In this document: one piece after another, positions 1-8,477 of the stretch
Position numbering within the stretch: the first letter of the stretch is position 1
How the letters are laid out: each line of letters opens with the position of its first letter
Assembly: GCA_010692645.1 (NCBI GenBank)
Contig: JAAHGS010000046.1
Span: 1-45,636 of the forward strand
Direction of reading: 5' to 3'
Length of the DNA stretch: 45,636 nt
Origin: Symploca sp. SIO2E9
GTDB lineage: Bacteria; Cyanobacteriota; Cyanobacteriia; Cyanobacteriales; Coleofasciculaceae
Translations under genes and position numbers: made by a program
Notes under the pieces: generated by a model
Seen by the model: only the letters and a program-made list of their open reading frames with translations
What the model was told of the DNA's origin: nothing
Databases searched by the model: none

Positions 1-180
1 GGGGATGGGGAGATGGGGAGATGGGGAGATGGGGAGATGGGGAGATGGGGGGATGGGGGGATGGGGGGATGGGGAGATGGGGAGATGGGGAGATGGGGGG
101 ATGGGGAGATGGGGAGATGGGGAGATGGGGAGACGCGGAGACGCGGAGACGCGGAGACGCGGAGACGCGGAGACAGGTCG
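1..180. repeat. Octamer simple-sequence repeat tract
   Basis: The first about 130 bases are near-perfect head-to-tail copies of an 8-base unit, GGGGAGAT with GGGGGGAT variants. Five to six copies of a sister unit, GGAGACGC, follow up to about 173. Because 8 is not a multiple of 3, open frames here encode a repeating octapeptide (MGRWGDGE-like) in every frame, which I regard as non-coding. Relatives of the same octamer occur at 1848-1882 and, in the opposite orientation, at about 44325-44350 and 44521-44545. The tract is cut by the window edge. Confidence 0.9.
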
Positions 181-253
181 ATGGGAAGCTGATTATGCCA
201 AAATAGGGTTTTATCCGTAATTCCTATAACTCCTGTAACTCCTATAATTCTTC

Positions 254-1576
254 ATGCGTGACCAAATTTTTATCAGTTATTCTCACCAAGACAAAGAATG
301 GCTGATAAGACTCCAGAAGATGCTCAAACCACTAACTCGGCAACAGACAATCTCAGTTTGGGATGATACTAAAATCACTGCAGGTTCTAAGTGGAGAGAG
401 GAAATTAAACGCGCCCTGGCATCAGCGAAGGTAGCTGTGTTAATGGTAAGTTCTAATTTCTTGGCTTCTGATTTTATTGATCAACAGGAACTGCCGCCAC
501 TCCTAGCTGCTGCTGAAAATCAGGGACTAAAAATAATTTGGATATATTTAAGTGCCTGTCTATATAAATACACTGAGATTGAGGCTTATCAGGCAGCTCA
601 TAACCTTTCTCAACCTCTAGATAGTCTTACAGCCCCCGAGCAAAATAAGGTATTAGTCGATATCTGCCAAGCAATCAAAGAAGCATCGCTCCCACCTACT
701 AAAACACAGCTTGATTCATCTTTGATTGCCATCAACAATGAACAACTAAAACTGAGTACTTTTGAATTTTCTGTGGTCAGTGTTAATGCTCAAGGTAGAG
801 AAATTAGCCGCTATCGCCAACAAGCTCAGCAGTTTACTGAAAATCTAGGTAATAGGGTGCAATTGGAAATGGTTGCTATTGATGGTGGTATCTTTACAAT
901 GGGTTCACCGGATTCAGAAGCAGGAAGATTGGATCGTGAAGGGCCGCAGCACTTAGTTGAGGTAGCTCCCTTCTTTATGGGTAAATATCCTGTAACTCAG
1001 GCACAATGGCTGAGGGTTGCACGATTTCCTCAAGTTAATCGTGAGCTTAATCCCAATCCGTCTTACTTTAAAGGAACTAATTTACCTGTAGAGTGTATAT
1101 CATGGTATGATGCAGTAGAGTTCTGTAACCGTTTGTCCAAGCAAACGGGACGTGAGTACCGACTGCCGACGGAGGCAGAATGGGAATATGCCTGCCGTGC
1201 GGGAACAACTGCCCCTTATCATTTTGGTGAAGCGATAAGCCCTGAGTTAGCTAACTATAACCAAAATGGAAATAGAAAAGGAACTACCCCTGTAGGGAGT
1301 TTCCAGGTAGCTAATAATTTTGGCTTATACGACATGCACGGCAATGTTTTGGAGTGGTGTGCTGATAATTCGCATCCTAATCATGAAGGTGTGCCCTCTG
1401 ATGGTCAGGCTTGCTTAAGGTATAATAACAATACTCCTATTATTGTGCGGGGCGGCTCTTGGTACAACTATCTGCAAGTCTGCCGTTCTGCCTGTCGCAG
1501 CTACGTTACTCCGAGCCAGGCGCTCAGCAAGAGTACCGGTTTTAGAGTTGTATGTGTCTCGGCGTGTACTCTTTAG
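254..1576 (+). CDS. TIR domain - FGE-sulfatase (C-type lectin fold) protein, probable DGR target
   Basis: This 440-residue protein has an N-terminal TIR domain (about residues 4-145, opening with IFISYSHQDKEW) and a C-terminal formylglycine-generating-enzyme-like DUF323 domain (about 205-436, with PVECISWYDAVEFCNRLS, RLPTEAEWEYACRAG, MHGNVLEWC and GFRVVC). TIR domains in bacterial immunity are often NADases or adaptors. The FGE fold is the usual variable ligand-binding domain of cyanobacterial DGR targets. Only one of the two cysteines of true FGEs seems present near residue 410, so oxidase activity is doubtful. Residues about 399-434 look like a DGR variable region. The ATG at 254 starts the protein directly on the TIR fold; no clear Shine-Dalgarno is seen. 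The gene stands alone between repeat tracts. I infer a sensor-effector in biological conflict or signalling. Confidence 0.85.
   Translation: MRDQIFISYSHQDKEWLIRLQKMLKPLTRQQTISVWDDTKITAGSKWREEIKRALASAKVAVLMVSSNFLASDFIDQQELPPLLAAAENQGLKIIWIYLSACLYKYTEIEAYQAAHNLSQPLDSLTAPEQNKVLVDICQAIKEASLPPTKTQLDSSLIAINNEQLKLSTFEFSVVSVNAQGREISRYRQQAQQFTENLGNRVQLEMVAIDGGIFTMGSPDSEAGRLDREGPQHLVEVAPFFMGKYPVTQAQWLRVARFPQVNRELNPNPSYFKGTNLPVECISWYDAVEFCNRLSKQTGREYRLPTEAEWEYACRAGTTAPYHFGEAISPELANYNQNGNRKGTTPVGSFQVANNFGLYDMHGNVLEWCADNSHPNHEGVPSDGQACLRYNNNTPIIVRGGSWYNYLQVCRSACRSYVTPSQALSKSTGFRVVCVSACTL
1448..1562 (+). other. Candidate DGR variable region (VR) in the TIR-FGE gene
   Basis: This stretch encodes the segment from RGGSW to GFRVVC, the canonical place of the variable repeat in FGE-type DGR targets. 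Between those invariant ends the usual Asn-rich template-like codons are replaced by TAC, TAT, GTC, TGT, AGC, TAC, GTT, AGC and AGT. All end in C or T, as expected if AAC/AAT codons of a template were mutated only at their adenines. No template repeat or reverse transcriptase is visible in the window, so the assignment rests on codon pattern and position. Confidence 0.6.
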
Positions 1577-2012
1577 CCCTTTACCCTCTTTTCTTTAGTC
1601 TTTCCGCCGCAGGCGGATCGCGATTTTTTTTGAGAAAATTGAGTTCTGCTTAGAGAAGTTAGGATTGGCTATTATTTACTGCAATACTTAGTTGTTAGTC
1701 GCAGTAACACTAACTATACTTCTGATTATAGGAAAATCGATAAAAAAAAGCAAGCAGAAAATTTGTGTCTACTGTCACTGTTATAGCGCTACGCGCAAGG
1801 CAGAAGGCAGAAGGCGGGTGAGTGAAAAAAGGCGTGGGGAATTAAAGACGCGGGGACACGGTGACACGGGGACGCGGGGACAAATTGGATGGGGATTTGA
1901 CCCCAACCAATTTTATGCACCGTATAGACGGTGGGGTATTTAACCCAAATTAATTTCGATAATTAAGCAGACGCCCAGACGCGGAGAATTGAAATTCCAA
2001 CCAAAATTTCGT
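1577..2012. other. Intergenic region, convergent TIR-FGE / alaS
   Basis: Apart from the hairpin at 1603-1617 this 436-base stretch holds an octamer-type repeat patch (GACGCGGGGACACGGTGACA and onward, about 1848-1882) related to the tract at the window start. A short open frame at 1692-1943 runs through that repeat and begins at a non-ATG codon; I do not regard it as a gene. No reverse transcriptase fragment or template repeat is seen. Confidence 0.6.
1603..1617. other. Short GC-rich hairpin 27 bases after the TIR-FGE stop
   Basis: TCCGCC and GGCGGA form a 6-bp stem with a GCA loop. DGRs commonly carry a hairpin or cruciform a few tens of bases after the variable repeat that helps mutagenic homing, and this one is in the expected place. 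It could also be the stem of a weak terminator, since an A/T-rich run ending in T8 starts at about 1623. Confidence 0.45.
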
Positions 2013-4667
2013 TCACCCTCCTAAACCTTCAAGCAACTGACTCTTAGCACTCTCCAAAGCTTCCTCTAACTTACTCGCATCTCTTCCTCCAGCTTGCGCC
2101 AAATTAGGTCGTCCACCACCACCACCACCACAAATCTTGGCAATTGCCCCGATAAATTTACCAGCTTGTAGCTTTTTCTCTTTATAAACTTTTGGACTAA
2201 AAGCTGCCACTAAACTCACCTTACCTTCAGCAGGAGTTGAACCCAAAACCACAGCACTCTCACCCAACTTTTGCTGTAACCTTTCAGCTGCTGTCTTCAA
2301 AGCATCTGGATCAACATCTTCCATGCTGGCAACCAAGACTTTGAACTCACCCACTGATTCAGTTTGCGCTAACAATTGGTCAGATTTAGCTAAGGCAAGT
2401 TCTTGCTTTAGTATTTCTAACTGTTTTTGAGAAGCCTTGAATTCCTGCTGCAAACTGTTAATACGTTCCGGTAATTCTTCTGGCTTTGCCTTAAAGCGAT
2501 CGCTTAATTCTTTAACAACTTTATCCCTGACGTTCAAGTAATCTAGTACTGCTGGTCCTGCTACTGCTTCTAGACGACGAATACCAGAAGCAATACCAGT
2601 TTCTGAGATAATTTTAAATACCCCAATCTCAGCAGTATTGCTCACGTGAGTACCGCCGCATAGTTCCATAGAAACGCCTGGGAAATCAATTACCCGCACC
2701 TCTTTACCATACTTTTCCCCAAACATAGCAATCGCACCCTTGGCTTTAGCTTCAGCAATGGGCATTACTGCGACATCAGCAGTATGTGCCTCACTAATCC
2801 AGCTATTAACTTGCTCTTCAATTGCTTCTAACTCTTGAGTACTTAAGGCACGAGGGCAGTTAAAATCAAAGCGCAATCGGTCAAAGGCTACCAAAGAACC
2901 AGCCTGAGAGATAGAAGAGTCAACAATCTTTTTCAGTGCCGCTTGCAGTAAATGAGTTGCCGTATGATTAGCTTGAGTACGGCGGCGGCAAGCGCGGTCG
3001 ATTTGCGCTGAAATCCGCATCCCAATTTGTAAAGTGCCCCGTTCAATTTGACCAAAATGGACAAAGAAATCCGATTCTTTCTTGACATCTTCGATACGTA
3101 CTAATACAGTATCGCCGGATAAATAACCGCGATCGCCAATTTGTCCTCCGGATTCGGCATAGAATGGGGTTTGGTCTAGAATTACCTGCACTTGGGTACC
3201 AGCTGAGGCTGACTCAACAGACTTGCCATCTACTAACAATGCTTCCACCTTCGCTGTTGATAGCAGTTGGGTGTAGCCCAAGAATTCTGTGCCGTGGATA
3301 TGTTCAGCTAGCTGATCCAAGCTACCCTGTACTGTCAGATCAATAGTTTCGTGAGCTTCTCTTGCTCTTTCCCGCTGTGCTTTCATCTCAGCTTCAAAGC
3401 CAGCAAGATCAACACTGATCCCTTGTTCTTGGGCAATTTCCTCAGTCAACTCCAAGGGGAAACCATAGGTATCATAGAGAGTAAAAGCATCTTTGCCAGA
3501 TATTTGCTTGGGCTTAGGTGCGAGAATTTCTGCTAGCAGCTTCTCACCCCGCTCCAAGGTTTTCAAGAATTGAGATTCTTCCCGTTCTAGTTCTGCTTTA
3601 ATAACTTCTTCTTGTTGACGAACATTAGGATAGATAGACTCAGAAAGAGCGGACGCACTTTGGGCAACGTGAGGTGTAAACACGCCATTTGCTACCTCTG
3701 CGCCATAAATGCCAATTAAACGCCCATGACGTACAACTCGGCGAATCAAGCGGCGCAGCACATAGCCCCTACCCATATTAGATGCCCTAATGCCATCAGC
3801 AATCATGTGAATCACGGAACGGACATGATCACCAATTACCTTAAGAGAGGTTTTGGTCTTCTCATCGCTTTTAGCATAATCGATTCCAGCAATAGCAGCG
3901 GCAGTCTCAATAATCGGAAAAATTAAGTCAGTTTCGTAATTATTAGGTACCTTTTGGAGGATTTGTGCCATCCTCTCCAATCCCATACCAGTATCAATAT
4001 TCTTATTTTGCAGCGCTGTCAGGTTACCTTGGGCATCCCGGTTATACTGCATGAACACTAAGTTATAGAACTCGATGAAGCGGGTATCATCTTCTAAGTC
4101 AATATTTTTATCACCTTGTTCTGGGTGAAAATCGTAGTAGATTTCTGAACAAGGACCACAAGGACCAGTAGGGCCAGATGTCCAGAAGTTATCTTCTTCT
4201 CCCATGCGTTGAATGCGATGGGGTTCGATACCGATTTGATCCCGCCAAATCGCAAAGGCTTCGTCATCTTCAGTAAACACACTTACAATAAGGCATTCTG
4301 GGGGCAAAGCAAAGACTTGAGTTGACAGTTCCCACGCCCAAGCAATCGCTTGCTGTTTGAAGTAATCCCCAAAACTGAAGTTGCCTAGCATCTCAAAAAA
4401 GGTGTGATGCCGCGCCGTGCGTCCAACATTCTCAATATCATTAGTGCGGATACACTTTTGGGAAGTAGTGGCGCGAGGCACTTCTGGCTGGCGCTGTCCT
4501 AGGAAAATGGGTTTAAAGGGCAGCATTCCCGCGATCGTCAGCAGCACGGTGGGGTCTTCCGGCACTAGAGAGGCAGAAGGTAGCACTTTGTGTTGCCGCT
4601 GGGCATAGAAGTCGAGGAATTTTTGCCGGATTTCGCTACCGCTAAGGAACTGGGGAGAGTCAGACAT
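2013..4667 (-). CDS. alaS: Alanyl-tRNA synthetase
   Basis: This 884-residue class II synthetase charges tRNA-Ala in the cytoplasm. The N-terminal catalytic core ([20 protein letters not shown], then [17 protein letters not shown]) is followed by the editing domain with its zinc-binding motif HTATHLL and CGGTHV, then the C-terminal DHHA1 segment with a Gly-rich run ([15 protein letters not shown]). Length is normal for the family. I place the start at the ATG at 4667 ([10 protein letters not shown]), not at the in-frame TTG 12 bases upstream, because family members begin with a short lead into SGSEIR. Its promoter must lie in the divergent spacer with the structured RNA at 4911-5225. Nothing unusual is seen in the protein. 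Confidence 0.97.
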   Translation of the reverse strand: MSDSPQFLSGSEIRQKFLDFYAQRQHKVLPSASLVPEDPTVLLTIAGMLPFKPIFLGQRQPEVPRATTSQKCIRTNDIENVGRTARHHTFFEMLGNFSFGDYFKQQAIAWAWELSTQVFALPPECLIVSVFTEDDEAFAIWRDQIGIEPHRIQRMGEEDNFWTSGPTGPCGPCSEIYYDFHPEQGDKNIDLEDDTRFIEFYNLVFMQYNRDAQGNLTALQNKNIDTGMGLERMAQILQKVPNNYETDLIFPIIETAAAIAGIDYAKSDEKTKTSLKVIGDHVRSVIHMIADGIRASNMGRGYVLRRLIRRVVRHGRLIGIYGAEVANGVFTPHVAQSASALSESIYPNVRQQEEVIKAELEREESQFLKTLERGEKLLAEILAPKPKQISGKDAFTLYDTYGFPLELTEEIAQEQGISVDLAGFEAEMKAQRERAREAHETIDLTVQGSLDQLAEHIHGTEFLGYTQLLSTAKVEALLVDGKSVESASAGTQVQVILDQTPFYAESGGQIGDRGYLSGDTVLVRIEDVKKESDFFVHFGQIERGTLQIGMRISAQIDRACRRRTQANHTATHLLQAALKKIVDSSISQAGSLVAFDRLRFDFNCPRALSTQELEAIEEQVNSWISEAHTADVAVMPIAEAKAKGAIAMFGEKYGKEVRVIDFPGVSMELCGGTHVSNTAEIGVFKIISETGIASGIRRLEAVAGPAVLDYLNVRDKVVKELSDRFKAKPEELPERINSLQQEFKASQKQLEILKQELALAKSDQLLAQTESVGEFKVLVASMEDVDPDALKTAAERLQQKLGESAVVLGSTPAEGKVSLVAAFSPKVYKEKKLQAGKFIGAIAKICGGGGGGRPNLAQAGGRDASKLEEALESAKSQLLEGLGG

Positions 4668-4832
4668 GATCGTTTTCAAGAGCCTCTGGCGTCTAGTGTG
4701 GGGACTGAAATTTGCACCCCGCAGTGTTAGTCAACTTATTATCCATTTTTACATTTAGTTGAGGCTAGTTGAGGCGATGTTGCGGCAGTATTCAGGAATC
4801 GCTAACCTTAATATTGAGTTTTTTGAAGTAAT

Positions 4833-4849
4833 GTTTACAGTTTGTAAAC
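4833..4849. promoter_or_regulatory. Operator-like palindrome upstream of ncRNA and alaS
   Basis: GTTTAC and GTAAAC are separated by five bases, and a further GGTAAAC follows at about 4863. The site lies in the divergent spacer about 170 bases before the alaS start and about 65 bases before the structured RNA, where a repressor or activator could sit. The repeated TTTAC/GTAAA cores recall HLR1-like sites but do not match the direct-repeat HLR1 consensus. The binding protein is unknown. Confidence 0.35.
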
Positions 4850-4910
4850 GCTAATCAAAGTTGGTAAACATCACTAGCTAGGAGAAAATTACCGTGCTAC
4901 TTTAAATTAT

Positions 4911-5225
4911 AGACATCAGCCAGGCACGCAACCCTGGGAAATAAATAAAGCTAGTGGGTCGCTAGATTCTGATGTCTCCCAACTGTGACCCAGCCGCAGC
5001 TACCAACTAAACGAGCAGAACTCTATTAATATTAAGGCAAGCCGGTGCGAGACCGGAGGAGGTTAAGTCAAACTCTAGAAGTCTATGACTGTGTAGAAAT
5101 AAAGCTGCGGTACTTGTGCTGGTAAACCTTAGTAATTTAGCATTTTTTTACTCTGAAACTTAACTATTTTGAAGACATAGCTTGAGTGGGTCTGGTCTCA
5201 GTAGACTAGACCCACTCAATTTTTA
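4911..5225 (+). ncRNA. Structured RNA or riboswitch-like leader with pseudoknot and terminator
   Basis: Many exact complementarities are present on the plus strand. AGACATCAG (4911-4919) pairs with CTGATGTCT (4969-4977). Inside it are hairpin CCAGG/CCTGG (4920-4937) and hairpin CTAG/CTAG, whose loop TGGGTC (4955-4960) is complementary to GACCCA (4987-4992), giving a pseudoknot. CCGCAGCT (4994-5001) pairs with AGCTGCGG (5103-5110) and encloses CCGGT/ACCGG (5042-5056) and AGTC/GACT (5080-5090). A 12-bp terminator closes the unit. The nested layout is far from random intergenic DNA. I do not recognise the class: it lacks the cobalamin-box core and does not resemble tmRNA or RNase P RNA. It may be free-standing or the leader of the haloperoxidase gene 230 bases downstream. 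Confidence 0.6.
5182..5225 (+). terminator. Strong Rho-independent terminator
   Basis: A perfect 12-bp stem (TTGAGTGGGTCT with AGACCCACTCAA) is extended inward by GTCT/AGAC and followed by five T. Its 5' arm repeats the TGGGTC that forms the pseudoknot loop upstream, so the single GACCCA at 4987 could pair with either, a possible switch. Confidence 0.85.
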
Positions 5226-5454
5226 TATCAAAGCAGTAATAATCTCAAGTTAACATGTGACTTTCACAAAATTTGTGGGAACTCTATAAGCATAGCCACT
5301 GAAGTTTTTCAGTCAATCAGGCGGTCATCAAGGGAACGTCTAATAGTTAAGTGAGACAAGGGAGATGAGGAGTTTATCTTCCTCATTTTCCCTGCCCTTA
5401 AAAATCACTCTCCTCCAACTATTAGATCTACAGGCTAAATCAATGTGAAAGAAA

Positions 5455-8049
5455 ATGGACGAAATCGCTCTTATTCTTGATTCCGATACTCAACTCGTTA
5501 CCGTTAACGATCCTTCGCCAACTATTTCAGTTCAATGGGATCAGGCTGTTCAGAAAGCCGTAATCAATACTGCTCCTGGTCCCACCATCGCCTCCAGAGC
5601 TTACAGCATGGTACACACTGCCATGTATGATGCTTGGGCGGCTTATGAAAGTATCCCCGTTTCTACTCAGCTTGGAGACGAGTTGCAACGGCCTGAGTCG
5701 GAAAATACTCAAGCCAATAAAGAGCAGGCAATGAGCTATGCAGCTTATCGAGTCTTGGTAAACTTGTTTCCTAGCGAGGAGACAATTTTCAATGAATTGA
5801 TGGCCCAACTGGGTCTTGACCCCAATAACACTACTACTGACACCACTACTCCTGCTGGTATTGGTAATGTTTTTGCCGCAGCACTACTGGAATTTCGCCA
5901 CAATGATGGTTCTAATCAATTGGGGGATGACCCTAATGGTAATGGTAGTGTCTACTCCGATATTAGTAGCTATGAGCCAGTAAATGACCCTGGTAACCCC
6001 GCATTTATTGAATTGTGGACACCAGAATTAGTACCAATTGATGCTCAACCAGGACAAGAAGACCGTATTCAAAGCTTTCTAACACCACACTGGGGTGATG
6101 TCATCTCCTTTTCCTTAGAATCAGGAGATGAATTTCGGCCAGAAGCACCAGAACCTTTCCTGCTAGTAGATGGTGAAGTTAATCTCCAAGCAGGCACAAT
6201 CACCCTCGCTGAAGATGGTTCAGTTGTTAATATCAGCCAGGAGATTATCGGAACAATCATCAATCCTGAGTTTATTGCTCAGGCTGAGGAAGTTGTCGAA
6301 ATCAGTGCCAACCTCACTGATGAACAGAAACTGATTGCAGAATTTTGGGAAGATCCAGGTGGAACCTCATTTCCACCAGGCACTTGGATGACCTTTGGGG
6401 AATTTGTCTCGGCTAGAGATGATCATACCTTGGACGAAGATGTCCAAATGTTCTTTGCCTTAGGTAATGCAGTTTTCGATGCCGGTATTGCTACCTGGGA
6501 AGCTAAGAGATTCTACAACTATACCCGTCCTGTGAGGTTAATTCGGGAATTGGGTAAACTGGGTTTGATTGGAGAGTTTAATCAATCACTTGGTGGTTAT
6601 GCTATCCAAGCTTGGGCTGGTCCAGGACTAGGAACCCAAACTATTCTAGCTACAGATTTCCTCACCTATCAAACTCCAGGTGGTGATCCTTCCCCTCCCT
6701 TTGCCGAATACGTCTCTGGACACAGTACTTTTAGTTCTGCTGGGGCTGAAGTACTCAGACTGTTTACAGACAGTGATGAGTTTGGAGCTTCTGTAACCTT
6801 TGAACCTGGAGAGTCACGCTTTGAGCCAGGAGTAACTCCCCAACAAACAGTTACCTTGGACTGGGAGACATTTTCTGAAGCAGGAGATGAAGGTGGAGTT
6901 TCTCGCCTCTACGGTGGTATTCACTTTGAAGATGGAGATATTAATGGCAGATTTTTAGGGCAAGAAGTCGGTCTTTCTGTGTTTGAGCAAGCACAGTTTT
7001 ACCTGACAGGGGGAGACATTAACCCGGTTTTAGATACAGCTAATAACGGTATTTTTAGCCTGGATGGTGTAGTTGCTACTAACCTCCTATTTAAGATAAA
7101 CAGCATTGAATCTGATCAAGTCAATGAAATTGGAGTATTTACCGTTGATGATCAAAATGGCAACATTGGAAATTTGGCTCCAGATTCAGATGGTTATTTA
7201 GCAGCTGCCTTGGGACGATCGCAAACTATTTTTAGTGCGATCGCTAATTCCCCTAACGGTTTTAATTATAGTGAGATTAATCGAGTTATAGGAGGATTTG
7301 AACCGGATACCAACCTGGCATTTTATCTAGTAGCAAATGGGACAAAGGAGCAAGTTTTAGCAGATTTATCTGCAACTGAAGAAACTAATCTGGATGTCTT
7401 TTTCTCTACTTCTTCAAATATCGAGATTTCTGACCTTGATGAAGATGGCTTTAATCTGGCATGGGAAGATGAAGTTGGAGGGAATCAGTTCAATGATTTG
7501 GTGGTTAATGTAGACAATACTGTTGAGTCAGTAACCCTAGGAACAGAACTCCAGGAAAACGGACAAGGGGAACTGATTGATTTGAGAGATGAAGTTGGTT
7601 CCTTAGCAGTTAGTGTTTCTGTGTATCGGGAAGCGGCTTTTGATAACCTGGTTGGTTTATATCGGGTTGCTGATGAGAATGGTGCAGTAGTTGATCCTGA
7701 TACAGATGAACTGATTAACCCAACTTCTGAGAATCGTCAGCGTTACATAGAAGCGGCTCTTGCTAACCGTGTTGAAGGTTTAGATATGTCGGTTTCCAAT
7801 CAGGAAACTATTGTCTTTGAAGATGAGCTATTAGGTGGTTCAATTTATGCACCTTTCATAATTGCTGATGGTAATTTGGATAATCTAGAGGATGACTTTG
7901 AGAATGTTTATTTGCCTTTCTTAAGTGTGAATTCTGATCAGGTTGACCACATCCGTATACTAGGTGCCAATATCTTTGGTTTTGAAGATTTAGCTGGTGG
8001 CGGTGATCAGGACTTTAATGATATGATTTTAGAGGTTAAATTTGTTTAG
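5455..8049 (+). CDS. Vanadium-dependent haloperoxidase fused to DUF4114 domains
   Basis: Residues about 20-515 form a vanadate-dependent haloperoxidase / PAP2-like helical domain. The vanadate-pocket residues are all in place: K351 and R358 (KRFYNYTRPVR), S421-G422-H423 (YVSGHS, with H423 the acid-base histidine), and R484 with H490 (SRLYGGIHFEDG). The enzyme should oxidise halide with H2O2 to a hypohalous-acid-like species. About 340 extra residues carry two DUF4114-type beta domains, each ending in an Asp-rich motif (WEDEVGGNQFNDLVV and FEDLAGGGDQDFNDMIL) likely to bind calcium. No N-terminal signal peptide is seen; cyanobacterial DUF4114 proteins are often exported by type I secretion, so an extracellular place is inferred. 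The ATG at 5455 has only a weak purine-rich lead. The stop lies 2 bases before a MITE. Confidence 0.9.
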   Translation: MDEIALILDSDTQLVTVNDPSPTISVQWDQAVQKAVINTAPGPTIASRAYSMVHTAMYDAWAAYESIPVSTQLGDELQRPESENTQANKEQAMSYAAYRVLVNLFPSEETIFNELMAQLGLDPNNTTTDTTTPAGIGNVFAAALLEFRHNDGSNQLGDDPNGNGSVYSDISSYEPVNDPGNPAFIELWTPELVPIDAQPGQEDRIQSFLTPHWGDVISFSLESGDEFRPEAPEPFLLVDGEVNLQAGTITLAEDGSVVNISQEIIGTIINPEFIAQAEEVVEISANLTDEQKLIAEFWEDPGGTSFPPGTWMTFGEFVSARDDHTLDEDVQMFFALGNAVFDAGIATWEAKRFYNYTRPVRLIRELGKLGLIGEFNQSLGGYAIQAWAGPGLGTQTILATDFLTYQTPGGDPSPPFAEYVSGHSTFSSAGAEVLRLFTDSDEFGASVTFEPGESRFEPGVTPQQTVTLDWETFSEAGDEGGVSRLYGGIHFEDGDINGRFLGQEVGLSVFEQAQFYLTGGDINPVLDTANNGIFSLDGVVATNLLFKINSIESDQVNEIGVFTVDDQNGNIGNLAPDSDGYLAAALGRSQTIFSAIANSPNGFNYSEINRVIGGFEPDTNLAFYLVANGTKEQVLADLSATEETNLDVFFSTSSNIEISDLDEDGFNLAWEDEVGGNQFNDLVVNVDNTVESVTLGTELQENGQGELIDLRDEVGSLAVSVSVYREAAFDNLVGLYRVADENGAVVDPDTDELINPTSENRQRYIEAALANRVEGLDMSVSNQETIVFEDELLGGSIYAPFIIADGNLDNLEDDFENVYLPFLSVNSDQVDHIRILGANIFGFEDLAGGGDQDFNDMILEVKFV

Positions 8050-8051
8050 TT

Positions 8052-8474
8052 AGGGTTTGCTGAATAAGTTTTTTGGTGAGGAGCCAGGAGTCTCCGAGTC
8101 AGGAGAGGAACTCAGAATAATCTAAACAATTTAAAAGTGGAAGGATTTTAAGCCTCTAAATGCTATAGTCTTGCACTTTTAAGCGTAAAAAAAGATTTAA
8201 AATCCTTGTCTGATATATAGCAACGGACATATCAGTTAGGACATTCTATTTTGATATATAGCAACGGACATATCAGTTAGGACATTCTATTTTGATTCAA
8301 AGGGAGCAGGGAGTAGGGAGTAGGGAGTAGGGAACAAGGAAGTGTCCTAATCATAGTGGCGACGGCTATAAAGGGAACAGGGAGCAGGGAACAGGGAACA
8401 GGGAACAGGGAACAAGAAAGTGTCCTAACAGCTGTGGCGACTGCTATACCTTCTAGATTAATTCACCAAGCCCT
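8052..8474 (+). mobile_element. MITE-like element, copy 1, with internal insertion
   Basis: The left end AGGGTTTGCTGAATAAG and right end ATTCACCAAGCCCT are imperfect terminal inverted repeats. The first about 160 bases and the last about 40 match, in reverse complement, the element at 42260-42451. Between them this copy holds about 220 extra bases: a 41-bp tandem duplication (8212-8293) and GGGAGCA/GGGAACA heptamer-like runs. It fills the whole gap between the haloperoxidase stop and the next stop at 8478, and encodes no transposase. Confidence 0.8.
8212..8293. repeat. 41-bp tandem duplication plus two inverted relatives
   Basis: Two exact direct copies beginning GATATATAGCAACGG lie at 8212-8252 and 8253-8293. 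Two diverged inverted relatives follow at about 8339-8370 and 8417-8448, recognisable by AGTGTCCTAA and GGCGACNGCTATA. The four copies can fold into hairpins. They lie inside the MITE and are absent from its other copy. Confidence 0.8.
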
Positions 8475-8477
8475 ATT

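Noticed and set aside
5-220. Open frames encoding MGRWGDGE repeats
   Set aside because: They are the product of an octamer repeat read in every frame and have no ribosome site or domain.
5041-5056. Cobalamin-riboswitch or tRNA T-arm-like CCGGTGCGAGACCGG
   Set aside because: The rest of the cobalamin box (the CCCGCAACTG region) and a tRNA acceptor stem are absent; the hairpin fits the larger unknown fold better.
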